Shown piece by piece: positions 1 through 8,175 of a DNA stretch of 64,000 nt (its first letter is position 1; each line of letters starts with the position of its first letter). The stretch is from Azonexus sp. R2A61. Lineage in GTDB: Bacteria; Pseudomonadota; Gammaproteobacteria; Burkholderiales; Rhodocyclaceae. The stretch covers positions 186,001-250,000 of the forward strand of contig NZ_JACBFO010000001.1 in the NCBI RefSeq assembly GCF_021401135.1, written 5' to 3'. Under the pieces are notes generated by a model, which searched no databases, was not told the DNA's origin, and saw nothing but the letters and a program-made list of their open reading frames with translations. The position numbers and the translations under genes are program-made.

Positions 1-570
1 GTGGTCCCAGCGGGGATATTGAGCCTGTATGGCACACCGCTCGATGTTGCTGGCCACGTCGCTGAAGCGGTCGGGGCGATCGTGCAATGCGATTTGCGCG
101 CCCGTACGTTGCGGTTCTTGCCGCGGTATCCCGTTAAGCCGTGGCGCTGGATGGATGCAGATGTAACCCCAGATCTCGTCATTCCATCGGCAGCGTGTGA
201 ATCGATCGATCTGCGCCCAGTGATTCGGCCAGATTACAACCGCGTGGTCGTATCCGGCACACTGGCTGGCGTTAGCGGTCTCGTCACAATTGCAGGATCT
301 GCCGGGGATAAACCTGCTCAACCTGTTGTTCATCCACTTATTACTCATGGGGTCGCCGCACGTCAGCGTGGTGAGTCGATTCTCGGGGCGAGTGGTAACG
401 GCACCGAAGTGGCGATATCAATGCAAATTATGGATTCGGTGGGTCTCGTTGATATCGGTCGGTTTATCGAGTTCATCGATGCCGGCCGTGTGCGTCGCGG
501 GGTCGTCCGCGCTAACCGAATTTCCACTGGACGCGCCGTTCGGCAACAGCTAACTGTGGAGTCTTCATGA
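1..570 (+). CDS. Phage tail or baseplate hub-like protein, C-terminal part
   Basis: The reading frame is open at the window edge, so the 189 codons seen are probably only the C-terminal part of a longer protein. I see no catalytic motif. A segment with RYPVKPW followed by a short acidic/proline stretch resembles tail-tip proteins of B3/D3112-type transposable siphophages as I remember them; this is recognition from memory, not a domain hit. The gene ends in an ATGA overlap with the next phage gene, so the two are probably translationally coupled. A late structural role fits the position near the right end of a transposable phage. Confidence 0.5.
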   Translation: MVPAGILSLYGTPLDVAGHVAEAVGAIVQCDLRARTLRFLPRYPVKPWRWMDADVTPDLVIPSAACESIDLRPVIRPDYNRVVVSGTLAGVSGLVTIAGSAGDKPAQPVVHPLITHGVAARQRGESILGASGNGTEVAISMQIMDSVGLVDIGRFIEFIDAGRVRRGVVRANRISTGRAVRQQLTVESS

Positions 571-794
571 TCACCACAAATATTTGGCGACGGCTGAGGG
601 ATCTCACGGCTGGGGATCCGCTACAGATAGGCATCATCGTTGACGCTGGCCTGTACGGCGTAACGATCGAGCTGCCGACCGGTGATCAACTTCAGGTGCG
701 TGGCACAGGCACCGTTGGCGACCGCGTGTTTTTTAGATCTGGTGTCGTCGAGGGGCCTGCGCCAGATCTACCCATCGAAGTTATTGAAATATGA
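567..794 (+). CDS. Small phage protein, 75 aa, function unknown
   Basis: This short gene starts inside the stop of the preceding tail-like gene (ATGA overlap) and belongs to the same late phage transcript. The product is 75 residues, rich in beta-branched and glycine residues, with no transmembrane segment and no cysteine pair. It looks like a small all-beta protein. I do not recognise a family with confidence; small genes of this kind commonly follow tail-tip genes in transposable siphophages. It is the last structural-type gene before the structured intergenic segment and com. Confidence 0.6.
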   Translation: MITTNIWRRLRDLTAGDPLQIGIIVDAGLYGVTIELPTGDQLQVRGTGTVGDRVFFRSGVVEGPAPDLPIEVIEI

Positions 795-800
795 AAAAAG

Positions 801-919
801 ACGGTGCGACCACCCGGCGTGTTGCAGCACGCCGGGTAGCCACCTCCTGCAGACGAGCCTGCATTTGGCCGAGGCACCGTGCTGTGCACACAGCGGGCCG
901 AAGGCTACATCCTTCAGGC
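801..919 (+). ncRNA. Candidate structured RNA between phage late gene and com
   Basis: This gene-free stretch can fold almost end to end. An outer 7-bp stem pairs ACGGTGC (801-807) with GCACCGT (874-880). Inside it lies a perfect 10-bp hairpin, ACCCGGCGTG (812-821) with CACGCCGGGT (828-837) and loop TTGCAG, plus a smaller stem 848-852/859-863. Two more hairpins follow: 881-885/890-894, and 897-904/911-919 with a bulged A. No T-run follows the strong hairpin, so a plain terminator is unlikely. It could be the 5' leader of com-dam, a target of the RNA-binding Com protein, or a separate phage RNA. The pairing is visible; the function is inference. Confidence 0.4.
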
Positions 920-925
920 GTATTC

Positions 926-1090
926 ATGGAAGAAATCAGATGCAAAAACTGCAATAAGAAACTGGCTGAGGCGGACTACAATCGTCTCGAAATCAAGTGT
1001 CCGCGATGCGGCACGTTCAATGTTCTGAAGGCCACCGAGCCTCCCATCAAGGAGAAACCTCAATGGCCTCGCTCTCTAAAAAATCGATGA
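926..1090 (+). CDS. com: Com-like zinc-finger translational regulator (Mu Com family)
   Basis: The 54-residue product has two CxxC pairs, Cys6/Cys9 and Cys25/Cys28, in a rubredoxin-like knuckle, followed by a basic tail. Length, the N-terminal RCKNCNK motif and position match phage Mu Com, a small zinc protein that binds mRNA and activates translation of the overlapping DNA-modification gene mom. Here the overlapping downstream gene is an adenine methylase. The ATG at 926 is chosen because it opens directly on the zinc motif; the frame also extends upstream through the structured RNA without similarity. com and the methylase overlap by 28 nt, as com and mom do in Mu. Confidence 0.85.
   Translation: MEEIRCKNCNKKLAEADYNRLEIKCPRCGTFNVLKATEPPIKEKPQWPRSLKNR
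1029..1069 (+). promoter_or_regulatory. Hairpin that can hide the methylase ribosome site and start codon
   Basis: Within the 3' end of com, AGGCCA (1029-1034) pairs with TGGCCT (1064-1069), GAG (1037-1039) with CTC (1059-1061), and CTCC (1041-1044) with GGAG (1051-1054). The last GGAG is the Shine-Dalgarno sequence of the methylase, and the outer stem contains part of its ATG at 1063-1065. Translation should therefore be blocked until the hairpin is opened. In Mu, Com relieves a comparable block on mom. The pairing is read directly from the sequence; control by Com is inference. Confidence 0.55.
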
Positions 1091-1914
1091 CAACCATTTG
1101 CCCGACGTCGGCCGATACGCCGACCCGGGCATTGCTTCGCTACTTCGGCGGCAAGTGGATGATCGCCCCCTGGGTGATTTCCCATTTGCCGCCGCACCGG
1201 GTGTATGTGGAACCGTTCGGTGGCGCGGCCAGCGTGATGTTGCGCAAGCCGCGCAGTCAGATCGAGGTCTACAACGACCTGGACGAAGAGATTGTCGGGA
1301 TCTTTCGCGTTGTTCAAGATCCTGTTCAATGCCAGGCGCTGCTGCGCCGTTTGCGTCGCACCCCCTACGCTCGACGCGAGTTCGAACAGGCATTCAAAGC
1401 CAGCTCGGACTCGGTGATTCGAGCGCAGCGGGCGATCACACGGGCCTACCTTGCTTTCCACCACCAAGCGCTGTTCAATTCCCGGACAACGACGTTCGCC
1501 GATGCGCGGCACCGCACCGGAACGCGTAGCAAGGCTCATGAGTGGGCGAGTTATCCGCGCAGCCTGGCGACGATCAACCGGCGGCTACGGGGTGTAACCA
1601 TCGACTGTCAGCCCGCGGCAGCCGTGATTCGGGCGCAGGACACGCCCGACACCCTGTTCTTCGTCGATCCACCCTACATGCCTTCGACACGCTCGAAGTC
1701 GGGGTACAGATGCGAGTTGACCGAGGTCGAGCACATTGCTCTTCTGGAGCAGCTACGCTCAGTTCAGGGATTGGTTGTGCTGGCGGGGTATCCGTCTGAC
1801 CTTTACGACCAGGTACTGCACGACTGGAAGCGCGTCGAGCGGCCGCATCGAGCCGCCGGCAGCAAACGCCTCCGTACCGAGGTGTTGTGGATCTCACCAC
1901 GGGCGGTAGGTTAG
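1063..1914 (+). CDS. dam: Phage DNA N6-adenine methylase (Dam, D12 class)
   Basis: The 283-residue product transfers a methyl group from S-adenosylmethionine to adenine N6 in DNA. Motifs are clear: the AdoMet-binding YFGGK at residues 27-31, EPFGG at 50-54, and the catalytic DPPY at 202-205. The start at 1063 has GGAG at 1051-1054 at good spacing and overlaps the end of com. In phage Mu this slot holds mom, an unrelated modification enzyme, so here a Dam-type enzyme appears to have taken its place under the same control layout. It probably protects phage DNA from host restriction. The recognition sequence cannot be read from the gene. Confidence 0.9.
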   Translation: MASLSKKSMTTICPTSADTPTRALLRYFGGKWMIAPWVISHLPPHRVYVEPFGGAASVMLRKPRSQIEVYNDLDEEIVGIFRVVQDPVQCQALLRRLRRTPYARREFEQAFKASSDSVIRAQRAITRAYLAFHHQALFNSRTTTFADARHRTGTRSKAHEWASYPRSLATINRRLRGVTIDCQPAAAVIRAQDTPDTLFFVDPPYMPSTRSKSGYRCELTEVEHIALLEQLRSVQGLVVLAGYPSDLYDQVLHDWKRVERPHRAAGSKRLRTEVLWISPRAVG

Positions 1915-1927
1915 CGCTCGGAAATGC

Positions 1928-1955
1928 AAAGGCCACCTCGAAGGTGGCCTTTCTG
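1928..1955 (+). terminator. Rho-independent terminator after the phage methylase
   Basis: AAAGGCCACCT (1928-1938) pairs perfectly with AGGTGGCCTTT (1942-1952) around a CGA loop. The 11-bp stem starts 13 nt after the methylase stop codon. A short T-run is part of the stem. It should end the late phage transcript before host DNA. Confidence 0.8.
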
Positions 1956-1970
1956 AAAACGACGTTGACG

Positions 1971-2065
1971 GCGCATTTTATCCTTGCTGTATTTTGTTTT
2001 GCGCTGGTAAAGACTTGAGATAATCGTTTATCTCGCTTGTTGCAGCGCATTTTTCGCGCGCGGCA
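1971..2065. repeat. Mu-like right terminal sequence (attR side)
   Basis: Read inward on the minus strand from 2065, the sequence starts TGCCGCGCGCGAAAAATGCG. From memory, the Mu right end reads TGAAGCGGCGCACGAAAAACG, so the terminal TG and the GCGCNCGAAAAA core agree. The nonamer GCGCATTTT occurs at 1971-1979 and again at 2045-2053, 74 bp apart, as expected for repeated transposase binding sites. A terminal CA on the plus strand at 2064-2065 marks the likely junction with host DNA. Mu-type insertion would duplicate five host bases, predicted here as TTATG. Confidence 0.6.
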
Positions 2066-2067
2066 TT

Positions 2068-3684
2068 ATGATGAAGAAGGAAGCGGGCTATTTCGACACC
2101 GCTGCTGAACTCAAGCCCTTGCTTCACCTCTGGTCGCTCGGCGTGGAAGAGCAGTTTTACCTTATTTGGCCAGTGTTGTTAATCGTTGCCAGTCGGTTCA
2201 AAATTAATCTCGTATGGTTGATTACTCTTTTACTGGCGGTATCGTTCGGGTTAAACGCCGCTCTGATAAACATCCAACCTGACAGTGTCTTCTACAGCCC
2301 CCACACACGCTTCTGGGAACTATGGGCAGGAGCGCTTCTAGCCTGGATCGATAGGCAAACACCGTCGCCGCGCAAGAACTGGTTTGATGAACTCTGCGCC
2401 TGGTCAGGCGCACTTCTTCTACTGGCAGCGCTACTGTTCGTCGATAAAAACAAAGCATTCCCTGGAATGTATGCACTACTTCCGGTAGTTGGTGCATTTC
2501 TTCTCATTCGGGCAGGTGAGAATACGCGATTCAACCACGCAATTCTTGGTTGCAGGCCGCTCGTTGCTGTAGGTCTGATCAGCTATCCACTGTACCTGTG
2601 GCATTGGCCGTTACTAGCCTTCGGAAGAATTGTGGAGCACGGAAACCCAAGCCACGAAGTTCGTTTAGGGGCAGTCATACTGAGTATCGCACTAGCTTGG
2701 TTGAGCTACATCGGCATTGAAAAACACCTTCGTTTCCACAAGCGCCGGATAGTGACGATTCTGCTAGTGGTGACGTTGCTAGCAGTTGCCATCGCTGCGG
2801 AATACATCAAAAGAGGGCAAGGAATCCCCTGGCGCAACGCCGAGCTACTCGCAGTGCCCCATATTGAGGATCAGGATAGCTTCTTCAGGGAATTGAGCAC
2901 CCATTACCCTCCTTGCTCACCGGCCGAACTGGAGGCAAAGGCACTAAGGCACAATGGTTTCGTTCGCTGTCGACAGAGCGAGGCGGGTAATCGGCCACAG
3001 ACTGTGGCACTGATAGGCGATAGCCACGCCGAACATCTGTTCCCCGGGCTAGCTCGCTACGGTTACCCCAAAGACAACCTTGTTTACTATTCCTATCCAT
3101 GTTTGCCATTCTGGGGACTAACAGGAGCCTCGGATTGTGCCGAAATGGAAGACGTTCTCAAGTATGTCGTCGAACAGCCGAACATTCACACCATCGTTTT
3201 GGCGAATTTTTGGGAAGCTCGTTGGAACGATGCCCGCTACACGCTTAGCGCAGTTCCTCTTGAGGAAGATCGGAAGAAAATCTTCAGCACAGCCCTGAAA
3301 TTGACCCTGAAAAAACTGGAGGCGGCTGGCAAACAGGTGGTGTTTGTTTTTGATGTCCCTAATTTGGGATTTCTGCCTGAAGCCTGCCAGACCAGGCCTT
3401 TCTCCTTGCAGCAATCCGCACTCTCGCCTTGTGCGGTGTCCAGAGAAGAAACGCAACGCAGACAGAATGACTATCGACAGCTAGTGATGCAAGCCCTACA
3501 CGATTTCCCAAACGTTGCAATTTGGGATCCTGTAGCCGTGCTCTGTAATACCGAATGGTGCATGGCAGCCGAAAATGACCTGGCGCTCTATCGCGATGAA
3601 AACCATCTGAGCAGTTGGGCATCCTATCGTCTTGGGCAAAAATATGCGCCCAGAAAACTCTGGAAGTATTCAAAGCAAGACTGA
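2068..3684 (+). pseudogene. Acyltransferase (OafA/YrhL type) with SGNH domain, 5' end lost to prophage insertion
   Basis: The frame begins at the equivalent of about residue 122 of the intact paralogue at 14579-16585. It keeps the KPLLHLWSLG core, later membrane segments and the SGNH esterase-like domain (GDSHAEH; DENHLS near the end). It lacks the first membrane helices, the conserved His of the acyltransferase-3 domain and the following arginine motif, so acyl transfer should be lost. The frame stays open upstream into phage-end sequence until a TAA at 2020, so no native start remains; Met codons at 2068 and 2071 are internal. The 3' end overlaps the convergent legF by 15 bp. Family enzymes O-acylate surface sugars. 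Confidence 0.85.
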
Positions 3685-4380
3685 AGGATACAACTGGTGT
3701 TCAACGATAGCTTCGGCGATCATCCAGTCCCAAGCGGTATCAATATCCAGCGTTTCTGCCGGATTATCCATAATCAATGCCTTAGCCCCTGCAGGCAGAA
3801 AACTTCTTTCACGGCGCAAATCCTTTGGTGAAATCAAATACATGGCGCCGTTGACCGCATAAGCCGCAGGTAACTCCTGTGATCTTGCGAACGTATTTCC
3901 CATCGCGAGGAATGGCTGAAGGGATCCCTGTTCGGCAACGCTGAAACACCAGGCAGGATGCGACTCCGCCGGACTTACTCCCACGAGAGGATGAAATCCC
4001 TGGTCACCAAAGGTGGCAACTGCACGTTGAATCGTTTCAATGCTGCGAAAAGGCGAAGTAGGTTGCAACAGCATCACGCCGTCAACGGCTCCTTGTGCAG
4101 ACTCCCAAACATCCAGTGCGTGGATCGCCACGTCGGCCGATCCTGCTTCGTCGGTTGCCAAAAAATGAGGACGCAACCCAGGTACTGTCGCACCAAAGGA
4201 AGCCGCCGCAGCAGCGATTGCTGGATCGTCCGTAGACACAACAACATCAACCAAGCAATCGCTCCGATGTGCCGTGTCCAGTGTCCAAGCGATAAGCGGT
4301 TTTCCGCCGAGGAGTCGAACGTTCTTGCCAGGAAGACGCTTTGACCCCCCCCGAGCCGGCACCAGTCCCAGTATCCTCAC
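3670..4380 (-). CDS. legF: CMP-legionaminic acid synthetase (NeuA/LegF family)
   Basis: The 236-residue protein activates a nonulosonic acid with CTP. It opens with VPARGGSKRLPGKN (residues 7-20), the CTP-binding loop of acylneuraminate cytidylyltransferases, and carries LQPTSPFR at 105-112. It is the last gene of the legionaminic operon, 9 bp after hisH, and its end overlaps the acyltransferase remnant tail to tail. With LegB, LegC, LegH, LegG and LegI upstream, the substrate is most likely legionaminic acid or its acetamidino form rather than sialic acid. The precise substrate is inferred from context only. Confidence 0.85.
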   Translation of the reverse strand: MRILGLVPARGGSKRLPGKNVRLLGGKPLIAWTLDTAHRSDCLVDVVVSTDDPAIAAAAASFGATVPGLRPHFLATDEAGSADVAIHALDVWESAQGAVDGVMLLQPTSPFRSIETIQRAVATFGDQGFHPLVGVSPAESHPAWCFSVAEQGSLQPFLAMGNTFARSQELPAAYAVNGAMYLISPKDLRRERSFLPAGAKALIMDNPAETLDIDTAWDWMIAEAIVEHQLYPSVLL

Positions 4381-4389
4381 AAGACAAAC

Positions 4390-5031
4390 TCAGGAAAGAA
4401 ATCGGCGAAGTACATTCAGTCCCAATTCCCCGCTTTTTTCGGGATGGAACTGGCAACCTAATACATTATCCCGACCAATCACTGCAGAAACCCGATGGCC
4501 ACCATACAGACAGTCAGCAATCCGATGGCTCGTGTGAGCGGGTTGTGCCATGAAGGAATGAACAAAATACATGGCTGCCCCAACACCAAGATCGGCCAAC
4601 GGAGTCCCATGCCAACTCGTATCGTTAGTTGCCGGTAGCAACTCGCTCCAGCCAATATGGGGAATCTTTTGTGCCACACCGCTTGTGGTTATTGGCGGAA
4701 TAGCGCGGACCCGTCCTGGAATCAATCCCAAGCCAGCAGTGACACCAAACTCTTCACTCTCATCGAGCAATAGTTGCATACCAAGGCAGATTCCCAGTAA
4801 AGGGGTCCCCATCAGCGCAACATCACGAACGACAACATCCAATCCTCGCTGGCGTAACTCGGCCATGCCATCAGCAAAAGCGCCGACCCCCGGGAGCAGC
4901 ACACGGGGTGCGGCCTTGATCAACTCGGGATCACAGGTCAACAGCACATTTGCACCGCAATGCTCCAGGGCTCGCTGCACGCTGAAGAGATTGCCAATGC
5001 CGTAATCGATCACCGCGACATCACACCGCAT
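4390..5031 (-). CDS. hisH: HisH-type glutaminase paralogue for sugar amidination
   Basis: This 213-residue class I glutamine amidotransferase domain should release ammonia from glutamine. The triad is intact: Cys82 in GICLGMQ, and His196 and Glu198 in QFHPE. In histidine synthesis HisH feeds HisF, but here it sits between hisF and legF behind a PseA/WbpG-type amidotransferase. In Pseudomonas aeruginosa O-antigen and Campylobacter nonulosonate loci, HisH and HisF paralogues serve that enzyme. The start lies inside the end of hisF (11-bp overlap), so the two subunits are made together. No other histidine genes are near. Confidence 0.85.
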   Translation of the reverse strand: MRCDVAVIDYGIGNLFSVQRALEHCGANVLLTCDPELIKAAPRVLLPGVGAFADGMAELRQRGLDVVVRDVALMGTPLLGICLGMQLLLDESEEFGVTAGLGLIPGRVRAIPPITTSGVAQKIPHIGWSELLPATNDTSWHGTPLADLGVGAAMYFVHSFMAQPAHTSHRIADCLYGGHRVSAVIGRDNVLGCQFHPEKSGELGLNVLRRFLS

Positions 5032-5788
5032 AGCGCCGGACCTCTATACCTGCTTTTCTGGCCACCTGGCGCACATCGTCCAAGGTAGCCCGCCCGTAGT
5101 GAAGAATGTCAGCCATCGCGATTGCGTCAACTGATCCAGTGTGGACCGCGCCAAGCACATCTTCAGGCTTTCCCATTCCCCCACTTGCGATAACGGGAAC
5201 ACTCACCTCCGACGAAACCGCTGCCAGGAGGTCAAGATCAAACCCCTTGCGCGTCCCTTCTCGATCAACAGAAGTCAGCAGAATTTCCCCTGCCCCCAGA
5301 GCAACCCCTTTCTTCGCCCAATCCACTACATTCAGCCCTGTTCGCTCTCGACCGTTATCAGTATAGGCTTCCCAACGTCCGGGTTGGACCTGCTTGGCCT
5401 CGATTGATAGAACCATACATTGGCTACCAAAACGCCGGGCAATATCGGTTACGAGAGTCGGGTGCGCAACAGCAGCCGTATTGACTGCGACTTTATCGGC
5501 GCCACACCGCAGTAAGTGACTCGCATCTTCCACCGAGCGAACTCCACCACCAACTGTCATCGGCACAAATACGTTCCGAGCAGCACTTTGCACAATGTCG
5601 GAGAGATTATTTCGCCCATATAAACTTGCCACCGAATCCATATAAATGAGTTCGTCTGCACCCTGATGGTAGTAACGAAGTGCATATTCCTGCGGAGACC
5701 CGATTACCCGAAGCCCTTCAAGGTGAATACCTTTAATCAGATTCGGACCCTTAATATCAAGACGGGCAATCAACCGAACTTTTTTCAT
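5021..5788 (-). CDS. hisF: HisF-type cyclase paralogue, ammonia partner for sugar amidotransferase
   Basis: This is a 255-residue beta-alpha barrel of the HisF family. The first catalytic aspartate is kept (Asp11 in ARLDIKG). The second, Asp130 of histidine-pathway HisF, is replaced by glutamate (Glu130 in LSIEAK, normally IDAK). That change, together with its position between the PseA/WbpG-type gene and hisH, argues for a surface-sugar role. In the P. aeruginosa WbpG-HisH2-HisF2 system the cyclase half passes ammonia on. The start lies 12 bp after the amidotransferase gene. Confidence 0.8.
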   Translation of the reverse strand: MKKVRLIARLDIKGPNLIKGIHLEGLRVIGSPQEYALRYYHQGADELIYMDSVASLYGRNNLSDIVQSAARNVFVPMTVGGGVRSVEDASHLLRCGADKVAVNTAAVAHPTLVTDIARRFGSQCMVLSIEAKQVQPGRWEAYTDNGRERTGLNVVDWAKKGVALGAGEILLTSVDREGTRKGFDLDLLAAVSSEVSVPVIASGGMGKPEDVLGAVHTGSVDAIAMADILHYGRATLDDVRQVARKAGIEVRRYAV

Positions 5789-5800
5789 GATCTGCGGCTA

Positions 5801-7117
5801 TCAAGGTTTCCAAGCCGCATGACGTAAATTCCATTCGCCATTTTCGTAATACCAGAGGTGTGGAGAACGGAAATGATCGGTCAAACGACGAAAGTATTCG
5901 CGGTCCATCGTTGGCTGCTCAAACATACGACTGGCTTCCGGAAACTCTGTGGATGGAATACTCAGATAGCGAAAAATTTCATCAGCAAAGCGTTCTGGAA
6001 ACTCGTGATCAAAACGTTTAACCAGGGCTAACCCTTCATCCCGGTTTATATCTCCAGAACGAATTTCCTGAGCCGCGTCATAACTGGCACGCCCTATTCC
6101 AAACTTGATGCCTGTCGTGTAGTAGTGAAAATCATCAATTCGATCATCAATGCTATTGTACTTGCTATAGGTCCCAGGAGTCCTCTCAGGCGAAGCCTGA
6201 AACCCGCCATGCTCAACCGCATAGTAATAGCAACTCTGCGGATGCCACTTAAGATAATAGCCAAGATAATGAACTTCAACATTCTTTGACGCCAATTGAT
6301 CCGGGTCTGCGGGCAAATAAGGCTGCAGATCATTTTGATCAACCCCAAACTGTGATTTCAAATCACTGACAGAAACCCCACCGAGGAAAATCTTCGACTG
6401 ATCTTCTGCACTAAAGTAGGCCCAATCACGCTGCGCACTGTCCGTATCACCAATCGGATTTCCGTATTCGGCCTCATTTTCCCCATAAAACACCAAGGGA
6501 ATATTGAATAACAGAGCCATTTTAGGCGCCAGTGACTTCTGTCCAAACATGAATGCCTGAAACGGATGAAACAACAACTCGGTCGAGAGACGTGTCAGTA
6601 AGCGATGGACTCTTCCATTCGGAGTCATCAAGTAATTATCATGGCCGGCATGAATCCATGACTGAAAATTTTTCCACCCCCATTCGGTGTAAACATGGGG
6701 TGCCCAAGTTACGGTCAACGGATGCATGCCGTACTTTGTCTTCAATATATGCGAAGCATAGAAACTGTCTTTACCACCCGAGCCCGGGACGATGCAGTCA
6801 TAGCTTCCATCATTCTTGCGATGTTTATCGCAAAGCTCTCGCAGTTGCTTTTCTCGTGCGGCCCAATCAATGACCTTCTTTTTGCGCTCAGCAAAATTGC
6901 AGGCATCGCAAACACCTTTGTCATCAAAATTGATCGTTTTCTTTTTTGATTCTTTAGTGTGCTTGTATTCAACGGCAGAATTCGGTCTCTGGTTGGAAAT
7001 AACGCAGCTCTTGCAGAATTTGACCTCTTCCGGCAGGCCATAAAGTGGCTGAGCCGAACAAGCGTCTTTAGTAAAAGACGAAAAGTCGATGGGCTGGGGG
7101 TAACGGATAATGTCCAT
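5801..7117 (-). CDS. N-acetyl sugar amidotransferase (PseA/WbpG/PtmG type)
   Basis: The 438-residue protein has a PP-loop SGGKDS at residues 113-118, which adenylates a substrate, and a putative zinc site Cys35/Cys38 and Cys70/Cys73. This family turns an N-acetyl group on a sugar or nonulosonate precursor into an acetamidino group, using ammonia delivered by HisH/HisF. Both partners follow directly. In Legionella and Campylobacter such enzymes are linked to acetamidino derivatives of legionaminic or pseudaminic acid. The gene starts 3 bp after ptmE. Family assignment is firm; the exact acceptor, likely a legionaminic intermediate, is inferred. Confidence 0.85.
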   Translation of the reverse strand: MDIIRYPQPIDFSSFTKDACSAQPLYGLPEEVKFCKSCVISNQRPNSAVEYKHTKESKKKTINFDDKGVCDACNFAERKKKVIDWAAREKQLRELCDKHRKNDGSYDCIVPGSGGKDSFYASHILKTKYGMHPLTVTWAPHVYTEWGWKNFQSWIHAGHDNYLMTPNGRVHRLLTRLSTELLFHPFQAFMFGQKSLAPKMALLFNIPLVFYGENEAEYGNPIGDTDSAQRDWAYFSAEDQSKIFLGGVSVSDLKSQFGVDQNDLQPYLPADPDQLASKNVEVHYLGYYLKWHPQSCYYYAVEHGGFQASPERTPGTYSKYNSIDDRIDDFHYYTTGIKFGIGRASYDAAQEIRSGDINRDEGLALVKRFDHEFPERFADEIFRYLSIPSTEFPEASRMFEQPTMDREYFRRLTDHFRSPHLWYYENGEWNLRHAAWKP

Positions 7118-7120
7118 GGG

Positions 7121-8167
7121 TCAGTGCTTCAAAAAAAATTCATTTTGGGCTCGTTCAAAGTCATCCAAACGACCGATATCAAGCCAATATTCATGCACGG
7201 GGAAAATACCAACTCTCTTTCGCTGTGCAATTCGCGAACGAATCAAATCCGGCATGTCGCATGGGTGCCCTTGTTCGACACTAGCGACAGCATCGGGAGA
7301 CAGAACGTATATGCCAGCATTGACGAAAAAAGAATGAACCGGCTTTTCTACGATATCCACGACTTCGTCCCCCTGCATCTGCATGACGCCAAACGGAACC
7401 TGGTAGTCATATTCACGAACACAAACAGTCATGTCACTTTGTCGTTCGAGATGGAGAGCCAAAAGGCTCCTGAAATCCAAATGCGTCAAGATGTCACCAT
7501 TCATCATGACAATAGGCAGATCGCCAACCTCCGGCAGAAGCGCTAATGCCCCCCCTGTTCCCAAAGGCTCATCTTCCTCGATGTAGCGAATGTTTACACC
7601 AAACCGACTCCCATCTCCGAAATGCTCCTTTACCCGATTTGCAAGATAATGGACTGAAATATAAAATTTATAAAAGCCCGCAGCAACGAAGCGATCAATA
7701 ATTGACTCCAAAATCGGTTTTCCTCCCAGGGATAACATCGGCTTTGGACAATCATCGGTAAGCGGTCGTAAACGCTTGCCAAATCCTCCAGCCATCAGGA
7801 AAACCCAATTTTCACGCAAGGGGACTTTCAACAGATCTCGGTAAGATTCAACCCCAAGCAGGTAGCCAGATTCATCGACGACTGGAGCCTGAAGAAGATC
7901 GTTGTCACGAAACAAGGCCAGTACTTGCTCCCTATCCATTTCACGTCGCAAGGTTTTGGGATTAGGATTCATGATCAGAGAGACTGGTTTATCCAAAGTA
8001 ACTTGACGAATCAGAGCACGACGTACATCTCCATCGGTTACGGTACCCAGCAAGCGACGTTTATCATCAACAACCAAGGTAATTCTCGCCGAACCCGCAT
8101 CAATCACCCGAATAGCGTCAGCAATGCAAGTGTCCGGGGCAATGAGAAGACTTTCCCAATGTTCCAT
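7121..8167 (-). CDS. ptmE: CBS-domain sugar nucleotidyltransferase (PtmE type)
   Basis: Residues 1-115 form a tandem CBS pair and residues 121-345 a nucleotidyltransferase domain with MAGGFGKRLRPLT at 125-137. In Campylobacter the enzyme PtmE, with the same architecture, makes the GDP-linked glucosamine precursor of legionaminic acid. That explains a dedicated nucleotidyltransferase in a legionaminic locus, as the GDP route differs from the UDP route to pseudaminic acid. The CBS pair may sense a nucleotide. The gene starts 8 bp after legG. Nucleotide specificity cannot be read from the sequence alone. Confidence 0.8.
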   Translation of the reverse strand: MEHWESLLIAPDTCIADAIRVIDAGSARITLVVDDKRRLLGTVTDGDVRRALIRQVTLDKPVSLIMNPNPKTLRREMDREQVLALFRDNDLLQAPVVDESGYLLGVESYRDLLKVPLRENWVFLMAGGFGKRLRPLTDDCPKPMLSLGGKPILESIIDRFVAAGFYKFYISVHYLANRVKEHFGDGSRFGVNIRYIEEDEPLGTGGALALLPEVGDLPIVMMNGDILTHLDFRSLLALHLERQSDMTVCVREYDYQVPFGVMQMQGDEVVDIVEKPVHSFFVNAGIYVLSPDAVASVEQGHPCDMPDLIRSRIAQRKRVGIFPVHEYWLDIGRLDDFERAQNEFFLKH

Positions 8168-8175
8168 AACATTTT

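Larger units (their letters stand above)
1..2065. mobile_element. Mu-like prophage, right-hand end (left part outside window)
   Basis: Phage-type genes fill this stretch: a tail-like protein, a small phage protein, a Com-like regulator and a DNA adenine methylase. They end in a terminator and a terminal sequence that resembles the phage Mu right end. Directly after 2065 an acyltransferase reading frame begins that lacks its first ~120 codons, as expected if a transposable phage had inserted in it. In Mu the com-mom modification operon also lies at the extreme right end, so gene order and insertion style agree. The left end and most of the phage are outside the window, so size and intactness cannot be judged. 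Confidence 0.75.

Noticed and set aside
812-837. Strong 10-bp hairpin as a terminator
   Set aside because: No T-run follows and it is enclosed in a larger closing stem, so a structured RNA fits better.
791-925. N-terminal extension of com through the structured region
   Set aside because: Com proteins start with the zinc motif; the extension encodes low-complexity arginine-rich sequence and overlaps the stem-loops.
4390-5788. hisH and hisF as part of histidine biosynthesis
   Set aside because: No other his genes are near, HisF has Glu at position 130, and the pair is embedded in the legionaminic operon beside its known partner type.
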